Below, piece after piece: positions 8,163 through 15,757 of a DNA stretch of 64,000 nt (positions are counted from its first letter, which is position 1; the number at the start of each line of letters is the position of its first letter). Both the position numbers and the translations under genes were made by a program. The notes beneath the pieces are model-generated. The model saw nothing but the letters and a program-made list of their open reading frames with translations. It did no database searches and had not been told where the DNA came from. Origin of the DNA: Gracilimonas sediminicola. Lineage in GTDB: Bacteria; Bacteroidota; Rhodothermia; Balneolales; Balneolaceae. The stretch is from contig NZ_JANDBC010000001.1 of the NCBI RefSeq assembly GCF_024320785.1, positions 1,804,001 through 1,868,000 of the forward strand. The letters run 5' to 3'.

Positions 8163-9536
8163 ATGAAACCATTTAAAGCTACTGCTCTTTCTCTTCTTTT
8201 TATTATTGCTTTTTCAGGATTTGCCCACGCCCAAACACCCGAAATGGAAGTGCTTAGGGAAATCGGAGCGGCTCCATCTGCCGACCGGATTGAAGCCGAT
8301 ATCACGAAACTGGTTAGTTTTGGAACCCGACACACCCTTTCCGACACAACCTCAGAAACTCGCGGCATCGGTGCGGCCCGGCGCTGGATTAAGGCTGAAT
8401 TTGAACGGATCTCCGAAAATTGCGGAGGTTGCCTCGAAGTTTTTTATGTGAGTGATGTTATTGAAGGAACGCGTCGTATCCCGGAGCCTACCAATGTTGT
8501 TAACGTGATAGCCATTCAGCGTGGTACTGCTGATCCTAACCGGTTTGTGGTGATGAGCGGTGATATTGATTCCCGCGTATCCGATGCGTTGGATGGAGAG
8601 TCAGAATCTCCCGGCGCCAACGATAATGCTTCCGGAGTGGCCGGGGTGCTGGAGTCTGCCCGGGTTTTGACGAATTATGAGTTTGAAGGATCTATCATGT
8701 ATGCAGCTCTTTCTGGTGAAGAGCAGGGCTTGTTTGGAGGTCAGATTCTCGCGGCTCATGCCAAAGAAAAAGGCTGGGATATTAAAGGTGTTTTAAACAA
8801 CGATATGATTGGAAATATCCAGGGTATTAACCAGGTGATTGATAATACCACCGCCAGGGTTTTTTCTGAAGGAACCCGCTATGTGGAAACAGAGCGAGAG
8901 GCAACCATTCGCCGCTATACCGGCGGTGAAGTGGATTCACCATCACGAAATCTGGCCCGTTATGTAGATAAAATGGCCGATTTGTACATCCGTAATTTAG
9001 ATGTAATGATGATTTACCGGCTTGATCGTTTTGGGCGCGGAGGACATCACCGTCCGTTTAATGAAGCCGGCTTCCCGGGAGTACGAATCATGGAAACCAA
9101 TGAAGATTACAACCGCCAGCACCAGGATTTACGAACCGAAGATGGTGTAGAATATGGCGACGTACTGGGCGAAGTGGAATTTGATTTTGCAGCCAAACTG
9201 ACCGGACTGAATGCGGTGGTAATGGCAGCGATGAGTTGGGCACCAAGTCCACCGGCAGAAGTAGAAATTGAGGGAGCTGTTCGCCCAAGTACCACCCTTA
9301 AATGGAAAGCATTGGACCCTGAGCAAAACCCTCAGCTGGCCGGATATAAAATTTACTGGCGACTCACCGATGCTAACCAATGGCAGAAAAGTGTGTTCGT
9401 ACCCGCAAATAAAACCGAGCACACGCTGGAGAATGTAGTTATCGACAACTACTACTTTGGGGTAGCCAGTGTATCAGAAGACGGTTTTGAGAGTCCGGTT
9501 GTGTTTCCGGGTCCTGCCGGCTCTTTTGGTGATTAA
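8163..9536 (+). CDS. secreted M28-family metallopeptidase with C-terminal fibronectin type III domain
   Basis: Start chosen at the ATG that opens a clean signal peptide (MKPFKATALSLLFIIAFSGFAHA|Q); an upstream ATG would add nine residues. The catalytic region shows D136 (SGDIDSR), D154 (GANDNASG), the E186-E187 pair (LSGEEQGL), D214 (NNDMIG) and H320 (YNRQHQD), as in zinc aminopeptidases. The first zinc-ligand histidine (normally GHxD) is D134 here. The last 90 or so residues form a fibronectin III-like domain (TTLKWKA...AGYKIYWR...YYFGVASVSEDG). Likely a periplasmic or secreted aminopeptidase. Two terminators follow it. Confidence 0.88.
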   Translation: MKPFKATALSLLFIIAFSGFAHAQTPEMEVLREIGAAPSADRIEADITKLVSFGTRHTLSDTTSETRGIGAARRWIKAEFERISENCGGCLEVFYVSDVIEGTRRIPEPTNVVNVIAIQRGTADPNRFVVMSGDIDSRVSDALDGESESPGANDNASGVAGVLESARVLTNYEFEGSIMYAALSGEEQGLFGGQILAAHAKEKGWDIKGVLNNDMIGNIQGINQVIDNTTARVFSEGTRYVETEREATIRRYTGGEVDSPSRNLARYVDKMADLYIRNLDVMMIYRLDRFGRGGHHRPFNEAGFPGVRIMETNEDYNRQHQDLRTEDGVEYGDVLGEVEFDFAAKLTGLNAVVMAAMSWAPSPPAEVEIEGAVRPSTTLKWKALDPEQNPQLAGYKIYWRLTDANQWQKSVFVPANKTEHTLENVVIDNYYFGVASVSEDGFESPVVFPGPAGSFGD

Positions 9537-9616
9537 GCCATTGTAATTAATGAGAAAAGCTGCAGAAAATTAGCGCAAGCGTCCGCTTGTGCGGTTTTCC
9601 ATTGGGATGATGTCTC

Positions 9617-9657
9617 AAAAAACGTAGGTCGGACAGCCTGTCCGACCTACGTTTTTT
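9617..9657. terminator. bidirectional intrinsic terminator
   Basis: A perfect 41-base palindrome: 20-base arms around one central base, with AAAAAA at the left and TTTTTT at the right. It can therefore end transcription from the M28 gene on the plus strand and from the facing phosphatase gene on the minus strand. Confidence 0.85.
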
Positions 9658-9670
9658 ATAAACTTGATGT

Positions 9671-9701
9671 AGCTCCAACGTTCAGCGTTGGAGCTTTTTT
9701 T
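9671..9701 (+). terminator. second intrinsic terminator in tandem
   Basis: A 10-base stem AGCTCCAACG / CGTTGGAGCT with a 5-base loop, followed by a T run. It lies 13 bases after the first hairpin and ends directly before the facing gene's stop codon. It reads on the plus strand. Confidence 0.8.
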
Positions 9702-9702
9702 A

Positions 9703-11292
9703 TTAACCGATATAAGCCGGTTCAATCACCCGCTCAATATTAATCTTCTTGCCCGTCACTTCTTTAAGCAGGTCAGATTTACGTTCGGCTCCCCAAATTT
9801 CCAGATAAGGCTCTCCCTCAGTACGGATATTCAACTTGATCTGATCCTTTTCAGAATAAACCTGCAGGTCTTTCACATTCTGATAGTGACTTCGGTCCAG
9901 CCCATCTGCCACGCGAAGAATGCCCGAAAGCTTTTTGATTCGCTTGCGAATAGCCGGGGGCATTTTCCAGTACTCACCATGTCGTTTTTTTGGGGTTGAA
10001 CGCCGGTGGTAACGGGCCACATTAGCGATGATCTCAATCTCGTCTTCCTTAAAGCCCTTCAAATCAGAGTGACGGATGATATACAGGGCATGTTTGTGGT
10101 GTTTGGAGTGAGAAATATAGTATCCGATGTCATGGAGATAGCTGGCATATTCCAGCAGTTCACGGTCGTTCAAAGTCAGCTCAAGTTCATCTTCCAGCGC
10201 ATCAAAAATAGTGAGGGCCATATTTGCTACATGGCGGGAATGCGCTTCATGCCAGTTTGTTTTTCTAAGGAGCTCAAAAACACTACGTCGCCTTGGGTCT
10301 GCAAAAGCTCCCGACCACTGCAGCCCAATCATGTCTTTCTTCAGGTAGCGGATTACAATCCCTTCGCGCAGTGCCTGGGAAGAAATTTTTACCGTTTTAA
10401 TGCCAAACTTCCGGATCAGAAAGTCCAGCAACACCACCCCGGTATTGATAAAGCCTACCCGCTTGGTATCCAGTCCGTCAACTTTTTTGCGCTCTTTCTT
10501 GCTGAGTTTAATAAACCAATCATAGAACTTTTTGAATTCTTCAGCCGAAAACTCCATCTCGTTCAGCGTAACATCGATGGACTTATCCTTGCGGGCGGCA
10601 ATCATCTGAGCAATGTTTTCCATGGTACCCGAAGACCCGATAATGGTATCGGTGCGGTGCTGGGCAAATGCCTGGGCTACATCCCGGAGTTGTTCTTCGT
10701 AGTGGGTTTCCAGCTTTTTAATGTCTTCATCGGTAATAGGGTCGGCGGGTTTGAAGATTTCCGTCATCCGGGAAACCCCGATTTTCTTGCTGGCGGTATA
10801 AAAGAATTCCTTTTCATTTCCGATCAGAAACTCCACGCTTCCACCCCCAACATCAGCCATCAGGACTGGTTCTTCTGTGAGCTTCACTCCATGTCGGACC
10901 GCAAGTCCGATCAGCTCGGCTTCAACACGGCCGGGAATGGCATTCATTTTAATGCCAATATCATCAATGCTTTTTTGAATGAACTCCCCGCCGTTTTCTG
11001 CTTCCCGAATAGCACTGGTTGCGTAGGCCAGAATTTCTTCACACTCGTAGCTGTCAGCCAGTCGCTTGATATTTCTTAGCGCCGTTAACCCTCGTTTAAA
11101 TGCCCCGTCAGAAAGGCGTTTGCCCATTCCGCCCTTGGCAAGCTGAACCATTTCCTTGAGTTTGTCGAGCGTTCGGAAGCTGCCGTCGGAGTAAACATCA
11201 ACTATAATGGCGTGGAAGGAGTTGGTGCCAATGTCGATGGCGGCGATGCGTTTGATGGGGGCAACCTGGTTGTTACTACTGCTGATGATCAC
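9703..11292 (-). CDS. Ppx/GppA-type exopolyphosphatase / pppGpp phosphatase with HD-like domain
   Basis: The 529-residue protein belongs to the Ppx/GppA family, which hydrolyses polyphosphate or pppGpp. The actin-like ATPase opening AIDIGTNSFHAIIVD (about residues 18-32), the VLMADVGGGSVEFLIG phosphate motif (about 147-162) and GSSGTMENIA are all present. From about residue 320 an HD-type helical domain follows, with SRHVANMAL, YASYLHDIGYYISHSKHHKHA and VARYHRRSTPKK. The substrate cannot be decided from sequence. It is transcribed alone, converging on the M28 gene. Confidence 0.9.
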   Translation of the reverse strand: MIISSSNNQVAPIKRIAAIDIGTNSFHAIIVDVYSDGSFRTLDKLKEMVQLAKGGMGKRLSDGAFKRGLTALRNIKRLADSYECEEILAYATSAIREAENGGEFIQKSIDDIGIKMNAIPGRVEAELIGLAVRHGVKLTEEPVLMADVGGGSVEFLIGNEKEFFYTASKKIGVSRMTEIFKPADPITDEDIKKLETHYEEQLRDVAQAFAQHRTDTIIGSSGTMENIAQMIAARKDKSIDVTLNEMEFSAEEFKKFYDWFIKLSKKERKKVDGLDTKRVGFINTGVVLLDFLIRKFGIKTVKISSQALREGIVIRYLKKDMIGLQWSGAFADPRRRSVFELLRKTNWHEAHSRHVANMALTIFDALEDELELTLNDRELLEYASYLHDIGYYISHSKHHKHALYIIRHSDLKGFKEDEIEIIANVARYHRRSTPKKRHGEYWKMPPAIRKRIKKLSGILRVADGLDRSHYQNVKDLQVYSEKDQIKLNIRTEGEPYLEIWGAERKSDLLKEVTGKKINIERVIEPAYIG

Positions 11293-11446
11293 GCTGGATA
11301 ATTGATTTGGAGCTTTGGATTAATCATACACAAAAGATAACCATTTTGATAATGGGGAATGACTGCCATTCTGTAGAAAAAACGGGCAAACACATTGCAT
11401 GAGTGTTGAAGAATTTACTATTTGCTCACTTTTAACATGCAATTAT

Positions 11447-11464
11447 TTACTGCTTTAGCAGTGA
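11447..11464. promoter_or_regulatory. hip operator-like palindrome 1
   Basis: TTACTGCTTTAGCAGTGA: an almost complete palindrome (ACTGC-TTTA-GCAGT core) that matches the other sites in this gap. HTH antitoxins such as HipB usually bind several such sites upstream of their own operon; binding here is inferred. Confidence 0.55.
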
Positions 11465-11497
11465 TAAAGTCTTTTTTAAGGGATTGTTCAGGGCAAA

Positions 11498-11515
11498 TTG
11501 CTGTTCAAGTTGTAA
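11498..11515. promoter_or_regulatory. hip operator-like palindrome 2 (degenerate)
   Basis: TTGCTGTTCAAGTTGTAA matches site 3 at 14 of 18 positions and starts exactly 20 bases before it, so the two would lie on nearly the same face of the helix. Confidence 0.45.
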
Positions 11516-11517
11516 AA

Positions 11518-11535
11518 TTACTGTTTAAGCGGTAA
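11518..11535. promoter_or_regulatory. hip operator-like palindrome 3
   Basis: TTACTGTTTAAGCGGTAA, the best representative of the repeated motif: TTACYG/CRGTAA half-sites around a TTTAA centre. Confidence 0.55.
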
Positions 11536-11588
11536 TTATTTTTATTTTGCATTGTTTTTAGGATGTTCGAGTTGTATAATAAGATTAA

Positions 11589-11606
11589 TAACTGCTATAA
11601 CGGTAA
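11589..11606. promoter_or_regulatory. hip operator-like palindrome 4
   Basis: TAACTGCTATAACGGTAA, 13 of 18 positions matching site 3, ends only 11 bases before the hipB ATG. A repressor bound here would cover the ribosome-binding region or transcription start. Confidence 0.5.
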
Positions 11607-11617
11607 ATAAAATTATT

Positions 11618-11854
11618 ATGAATTATTTTGGAAAACTTATTCGCTGTCATAGAAAACAGAGTAATTTAACACAAGTACAATTAGCTGATTTAGCCGGTGT
11701 AGGTAAGACGGTAGTATTCGATATCGAGCATGGCAAAGAAACAGTTCAATTTGAGAGCTTTCAAAAAGTATGCAGTGTACTCAATATTGATATAAAATTA
11801 GAGAGCCCGTTGATGGATTACTGTTTGAAGGAGGTATCAAATGAGAAAGGCTAA
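11618..11854 (+). CDS. hipB: HipB-like XRE/HTH antitoxin and autorepressor
   Basis: A 78-residue DNA-binding protein. The helix-turn-helix is TQVQLADLAGVGKTVVFDIE (about residues 18-38), the Cro/C1-type layout of HipB. ATG at 11618 is chosen because the family begins right before the first helix (MNYFGKLIRCHRK); an earlier in-frame ATG would add an odd 22-residue hydrophobic stretch overlapping operator 4. It overlaps hipS by 14 bases. As in known hip operons it should dimerise, bind the upstream palindromes, and contribute to neutralising the kinase. Confidence 0.88.
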   Translation: MNYFGKLIRCHRKQSNLTQVQLADLAGVGKTVVFDIEHGKETVQFESFQKVCSVLNIDIKLESPLMDYCLKEVSNEKG

Positions 11855-12155
11855 GGTTTATATGCATAATGAAGAAGCCGGTTGGCTAATTGAGGATGAG
11901 CTAAACCAAAAATATCGATTCATTTACGATGATTCATACAAAGGGAAAGCTATATCAGTAACGATGCCTGTTGAAGACAAAGAGTTTAAATTTGAACACT
12001 TCCCGCCTTTTTTTGAGGGACTGCTTCCGGAAGGCGTAAACCTGGAGGCTCTTTTAAGAACTAAAAAAATTGACAGAAACGATCGGTTTGCACAATTGAT
12101 GGCGGTAGGTGAGGATACCGTTGGGGCAGTAACTGTTAAGGAGATTAAAGCATGA
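11841..12155 (+). CDS. hipS: HipS-like antitoxin, equivalent of the HipA N-terminal subdomain
   Basis: A 104-residue protein corresponding to the N-terminal (N-subdomain 1) part of HipA: MRKAKVYMHNEEAGWLIEDE, then FFEGLLPEGVNLEALLR and DRFAQLMAVGEDTVGAVTV, the usual PFFxNLLPEG...GxD-x-xGAV signature. In ordinary HipBA this segment is fused to the kinase. In HipBST systems it is a separate protein and serves as the antitoxin of the HipT kinase; that role is transferred by homology. Its stop overlaps hipT by 4 bases. Confidence 0.85.
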   Translation: MRKAKVYMHNEEAGWLIEDELNQKYRFIYDDSYKGKAISVTMPVEDKEFKFEHFPPFFEGLLPEGVNLEALLRTKKIDRNDRFAQLMAVGEDTVGAVTVKEIKA

Positions 12156-13078
12156 CCCGATGTCCGATAACCTACGAGAGAATCGCCTCGGGACGGTACA
12201 GTAAAACCGGTCTTAATAAGCTCAACCCTGCACTAAAGGAGTTAAAACCTTTGCCTTTTGACCGAAAGGAGCAGGTTCAGGAAGCCCAAAAGAGAATGAC
12301 GAAAATGTCGATAGCCGGAGTACAGCCCAAACTAAGTGCACAATTAAGTATTAAGAACGAATCGTTTAAAATTGTGGACAGGCAGGGAAGTTACATACTG
12401 AAGCCTCAGTTATCAGACTATGATGAAGTTCCTGAAAATGAAGATGTAACGATGAAAATGGCTAAGGCAGCAGGTATTGAAGTGCCATTACATGGATTGA
12501 TCTATGCGAAAGACCAGTCGCTGCTTTACTTCATTAAGCGGTTCGACAGATTCGGGCAAGCAGGTAAAGTTCATGTTGAAGATTTTGCTCAGGTAGCAGG
12601 AATGAGCCGGGAAACAAAATACAATTACTCGATGGAGAAAGTAATTTCACTAATTGATAAGTACTGTACTTTTCCCATGGTGGAGAAAATGAAGCTATTT
12701 CGAAGGACCTTGTTTTGTTTCTTATGCGGAAACGAAGACATGCACTTAAAAAACTTCTCCTTTATATACAGAGATCAAAAAACAGAGCTTTCTCCGGCTT
12801 ATGACCTTTTAAATACAACGATCGTAATGTCAAACCCCGTGGAAGAGATGGCACTTCCACTGAAGGGGAAGAAGTCCAACTTCACTCAGGCTATTTTTTT
12901 CAAGTATTTTGGTGAAGAGCGAATGGAGTTGAATAATAAAGTGCTCACAACTATTAAAAAAGACCTTTGGGATGCACGCCAGGAATGGGAAAGGCTAATT
13001 AAAATCAGTTTTTTAAGCGACGAAAAAAAAGAAGCCTACTTTGAAATCCTGGAACAACGGTTTCAGGCTCTAAACTGA
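12152..13078 (+). CDS. hipT: HipT-like serine/threonine kinase toxin
   Basis: A 308-residue HipA-like kinase core without the HipA N-terminal subdomain, which is hipS here. The Gly-rich loop MSIAGVQPKLSAQ (S53) carries the regulatory serine position; K84 (ILKP) should bind ATP; GNEDMHLKN gives the catalytic D196 and N201; SPAYDLLNT gives metal-binding D218. All key residues are intact. Characterised E. coli HipT phosphorylates tryptophanyl-tRNA synthetase and stalls translation; the target here is unknown. In that HipT the loop motif has two serines (SIS); here it is SIA, leaving one. Confidence 0.88.
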   Translation: MTRCPITYERIASGRYSKTGLNKLNPALKELKPLPFDRKEQVQEAQKRMTKMSIAGVQPKLSAQLSIKNESFKIVDRQGSYILKPQLSDYDEVPENEDVTMKMAKAAGIEVPLHGLIYAKDQSLLYFIKRFDRFGQAGKVHVEDFAQVAGMSRETKYNYSMEKVISLIDKYCTFPMVEKMKLFRRTLFCFLCGNEDMHLKNFSFIYRDQKTELSPAYDLLNTTIVMSNPVEEMALPLKGKKSNFTQAIFFKYFGEERMELNNKVLTTIKKDLWDARQEWERLIKISFLSDEKKEAYFEILEQRFQALN

Positions 13079-13159
13079 CTTACCAAAATTTACTTGTGCA
13101 CTCGCTTTTGAATACCTACCATTAACCAACTTTTAAAAAGGAATAATTACCTCGTAAGT

Positions 13160-15661
13160 ATGAAGAAATTTGTTTTAACAGCTGTTGCAGCTTGTTTATT
13201 AGTAACCGGAAGCGCGCTTGCCCAGCTTCAGTCACCGGCTGAATTTTTAGGGTATGAATTGGGTGAAAAGTGGACTCCTCACTATAAAGTGATGAATTAT
13301 TTCCGGCACGTAGCTGATGAGTCCCCGATGGTTTCCCTTACCCAATACGGAACCACCAATGAAGGTCGCGAGCTGATGTATGCGGTTGTTACAACCGAGG
13401 CTAATCACCAAAATCTGGATGAAATTCGTACGAATAATTTAAAACTGGCCGACCTTGAAGCCGGTACTCCGAGTCCCAATCAAAAGGCGATTGTATGGAT
13501 GAGTTATAACGTACACGGAAATGAAACTTCATCCAGTGAAGCTGCCCTGAATACCGTTTATAAACTGGTTACAGAAAATGCTAATTGGCTGGAGAATACC
13601 GTGGTAATTATGGACCCGATGGTAAATCCGGACGGACGTGATCGTTATGTGAATTGGTACAGAAGCGTGGTTGGGGAGAATAAGAATGTACATCCTGAAA
13701 CGCGTGAACACCATGAACCGTGGCCGGGCGGCAGAACCAATCACTATTATTTTGATCTGAACCGGGATTGGGCATGGCAAACGCAAGTGGAGAGTCAGCA
13801 ACGAATCCGCGTTTATAACGAGTGGATGCCTCATGTGCATGTCGACTTCCATGAGCAGGGATACAATTCACCGTATTATTTCGCTCCGGCAGCCGAGCCG
13901 TTCCATATGGCGATCACAGACTGGCAGCGGCAGTTTCAGACCATGATTGGTAAAAACCACACCAAATACTTTGACGAAGAAAACTGGCTGTACTTTACCC
14001 GCGAGGTTTTTGACCTGTTCTATCCAAGCTACGGGGATACCTGGCCTACATTCAATGGGGCTATCGGGATGACTTATGAGCAGGCCGGCCACAGTTCTGC
14101 CGGGCGCGGAGTAATCACCGCCGAAGGGGATACCCTTACTTTACTCGATCGGCTTACTCATCACACCGTAAGCGGTCTTTCGACGGTGGAAATTACCGCT
14201 CAAAATTCGAAGCGGGTGATTCAGGAGTTTTCGGATTATTTCACCAATACAAACCGAAATGGAGCCGGCGAATACAAAACCTTTGTAGTGAAAAAGAGCA
14301 GCAACCCGGATAAAGTATCCCGGCTGCTGAGATACTTGGTAAATCAGCGCATCGATTTTGGAGTGGCAAGCCGTTCTTCCAATGCAAACGGATACGATTA
14401 CAGCACGGGTGAAACGGGTCGGGTTTCCATCGAGGAAGGTGATTATGTGATTAGCACGTATCAACCCAAGGGGACGCTGGTTCGGGTGTTGTTTGAGCCA
14501 AAGCCCGAGCTTGCAGATTCACTCACTTATGATATCACCGCCTGGGAAATGCACTATGCCTATGGAGTGGATGGCTATGCAATCAAAGGTCAGCTGGATA
14601 CCGAGCCCCTTTCCATGAGTATGGAAGATGAGCTCACTCCGGTTCTCGACAAGCCGTATGCTTATCTCGCAAAATGGAATTCTATTGAAGACTTGAGATA
14701 CCTGGCACGACTGCTGGATGAAGGTGTTGCGGTCCGGTATGCTGAAAAGGCTTTCACCCTGAACGGAAAAGAATATGCTCCTGGCACCTTAATCATCACG
14801 CGCAACGGAAATGAAAAACTGGGGGATAAGTTTGATGGAATTGTGAAGGATGAAGCGAATTTGCTGAACCGGATTGTCACTCCTGTTGCTACAGGATTTG
14901 TGGATTCCGGCAAAGATTTCGGCTCATCTTCGGTCCGCTATATTGAGAAGCCTAAAGTGGCTTTGCTCTCCGGTGAAGGAACCAACTCTAACATGGTGGG
15001 GCATATCTGGAACTACTTCGATCAGCAAATCAACTACCCGGTAAATCTGATTAATGCAGATGATGTGAGTTCTGTAAACTGGGATGATTATCACGTGCTA
15101 ATTCTGCCGGATACCTATGGCAGTGCTGTCGGAAGTGGAGAACTGGATGCTATAAAAGGATGGGTAAGTTCGGGCGGAACCCTGATTGCCGTTGGGAGTG
15201 CCAATAATGACTTAGCCGGAAAGGATGGTTTCAGCCTGAAAAGAAAAGAGCGGGAAAATGAGGAAAGTGAAGATCCTGAAGATAAGCTTCAAAAGTATGG
15301 GGAAGCTTCACGCGAACGGGCACAGTTCTTTAATCCCGGCAGCATATTCCTGATTTCGATGGATACCTCACACCCTTTAGCTTTCGGGTATGATGAAGAA
15401 TACATGTCACTGAAACTGGGGTCTTCTGCTTTTGATTATCTTGCAAACGGGTGGAATGTTGGAGCGGCCAAACCGGGAGCGCATCGCAGCGGTTTTGTGG
15501 GAAATAAAGCGAAGGAATCTCTGGAGCACACGCTTGCTTTCGGTGTTCAGGATATGGGGGCAGGTCACGTAGTGTATATGGTTGACAATCCCCTGTTCCG
15601 CGGTTTCTGGCACAACGGTAAACTGCTGTTTGGGAATGCTGTTTTCTTTGTGGGGAATTAG
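13160..15661 (+). CDS. secreted M14-family zinc carboxypeptidase-like peptidase
   Basis: The 833-residue protein has a signal peptide (AACLLVTGSALA|Q). The M14 domain holds the zinc ligands H119 and E122 (NVHGNETSSSE), a NPDGRDRYVN substrate segment, H231 (DFHEQG) and the catalytic glutamate E307 (MTYEQAG). After about residue 590 comes an alpha/beta domain like a class I glutamine-amidotransferase fold (KVALLSGEG, YHVLILPDTYG, WVSSGGTLIAVG), as in other large exported M14 proteins. It stands alone, downstream of the hip operon. Likely degrades peptides outside the cytoplasm; substrate unknown. Confidence 0.9.
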   Translation: MKKFVLTAVAACLLVTGSALAQLQSPAEFLGYELGEKWTPHYKVMNYFRHVADESPMVSLTQYGTTNEGRELMYAVVTTEANHQNLDEIRTNNLKLADLEAGTPSPNQKAIVWMSYNVHGNETSSSEAALNTVYKLVTENANWLENTVVIMDPMVNPDGRDRYVNWYRSVVGENKNVHPETREHHEPWPGGRTNHYYFDLNRDWAWQTQVESQQRIRVYNEWMPHVHVDFHEQGYNSPYYFAPAAEPFHMAITDWQRQFQTMIGKNHTKYFDEENWLYFTREVFDLFYPSYGDTWPTFNGAIGMTYEQAGHSSAGRGVITAEGDTLTLLDRLTHHTVSGLSTVEITAQNSKRVIQEFSDYFTNTNRNGAGEYKTFVVKKSSNPDKVSRLLRYLVNQRIDFGVASRSSNANGYDYSTGETGRVSIEEGDYVISTYQPKGTLVRVLFEPKPELADSLTYDITAWEMHYAYGVDGYAIKGQLDTEPLSMSMEDELTPVLDKPYAYLAKWNSIEDLRYLARLLDEGVAVRYAEKAFTLNGKEYAPGTLIITRNGNEKLGDKFDGIVKDEANLLNRIVTPVATGFVDSGKDFGSSSVRYIEKPKVALLSGEGTNSNMVGHIWNYFDQQINYPVNLINADDVSSVNWDDYHVLILPDTYGSAVGSGELDAIKGWVSSGGTLIAVGSANNDLAGKDGFSLKRKERENEESEDPEDKLQKYGEASRERAQFFNPGSIFLISMDTSHPLAFGYDEEYMSLKLGSSAFDYLANGWNVGAAKPGAHRSGFVGNKAKESLEHTLAFGVQDMGAGHVVYMVDNPLFRGFWHNGKLLFGNAVFFVGN

Positions 15662-15669
15662 AATAACGT

Positions 15670-15742
15670 CTTAAAGTGCGAAGGTGTTAACGTGAAGTAC
15701 TGTATGATTTACGTTAACACCTAAACACGTTCACACTTTAAG
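15670..15742. repeat. nested imperfect palindrome between convergent genes
   Basis: Outer arms CTTAAAGTG / CACTTTAAG and inner arms AGGTGTTAACGT / ACGTTAACACCT enclose a 17-base loop; between the arms the words GTTAAC and CACGTTCAC recur. It lies between two convergent genes and may end transcription in both directions, although it has no T run. It may also be a copy of a dispersed element. Confidence 0.5.
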
Positions 15743-15757
15743 GGCATGAAGGGAGTT

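Larger units (their letters stand above)
11293..11617. promoter_or_regulatory. divergent promoter region holding the hip operator array
   Basis: A 325-base, AT-rich gap between the divergent phosphatase gene and hipB. The right 170 bases carry four related 18-base partial palindromes listed separately. The left part should hold the phosphatase promoter; no clear consensus is visible there. Confidence 0.5.

Noticed and set aside
10006-11079. A 357-codon open frame on the plus strand
   Set aside because: It lies fully antisense to the Ppx/GppA-HD gene, whose motifs are intact, and its product has no family signature or plausible composition.
11552-11617. Longer hipB with a 22-residue hydrophobic N-terminus
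   Set aside because: The extension covers operator-like site 4 and is not seen in HipB-type proteins, which begin just before the first helix.
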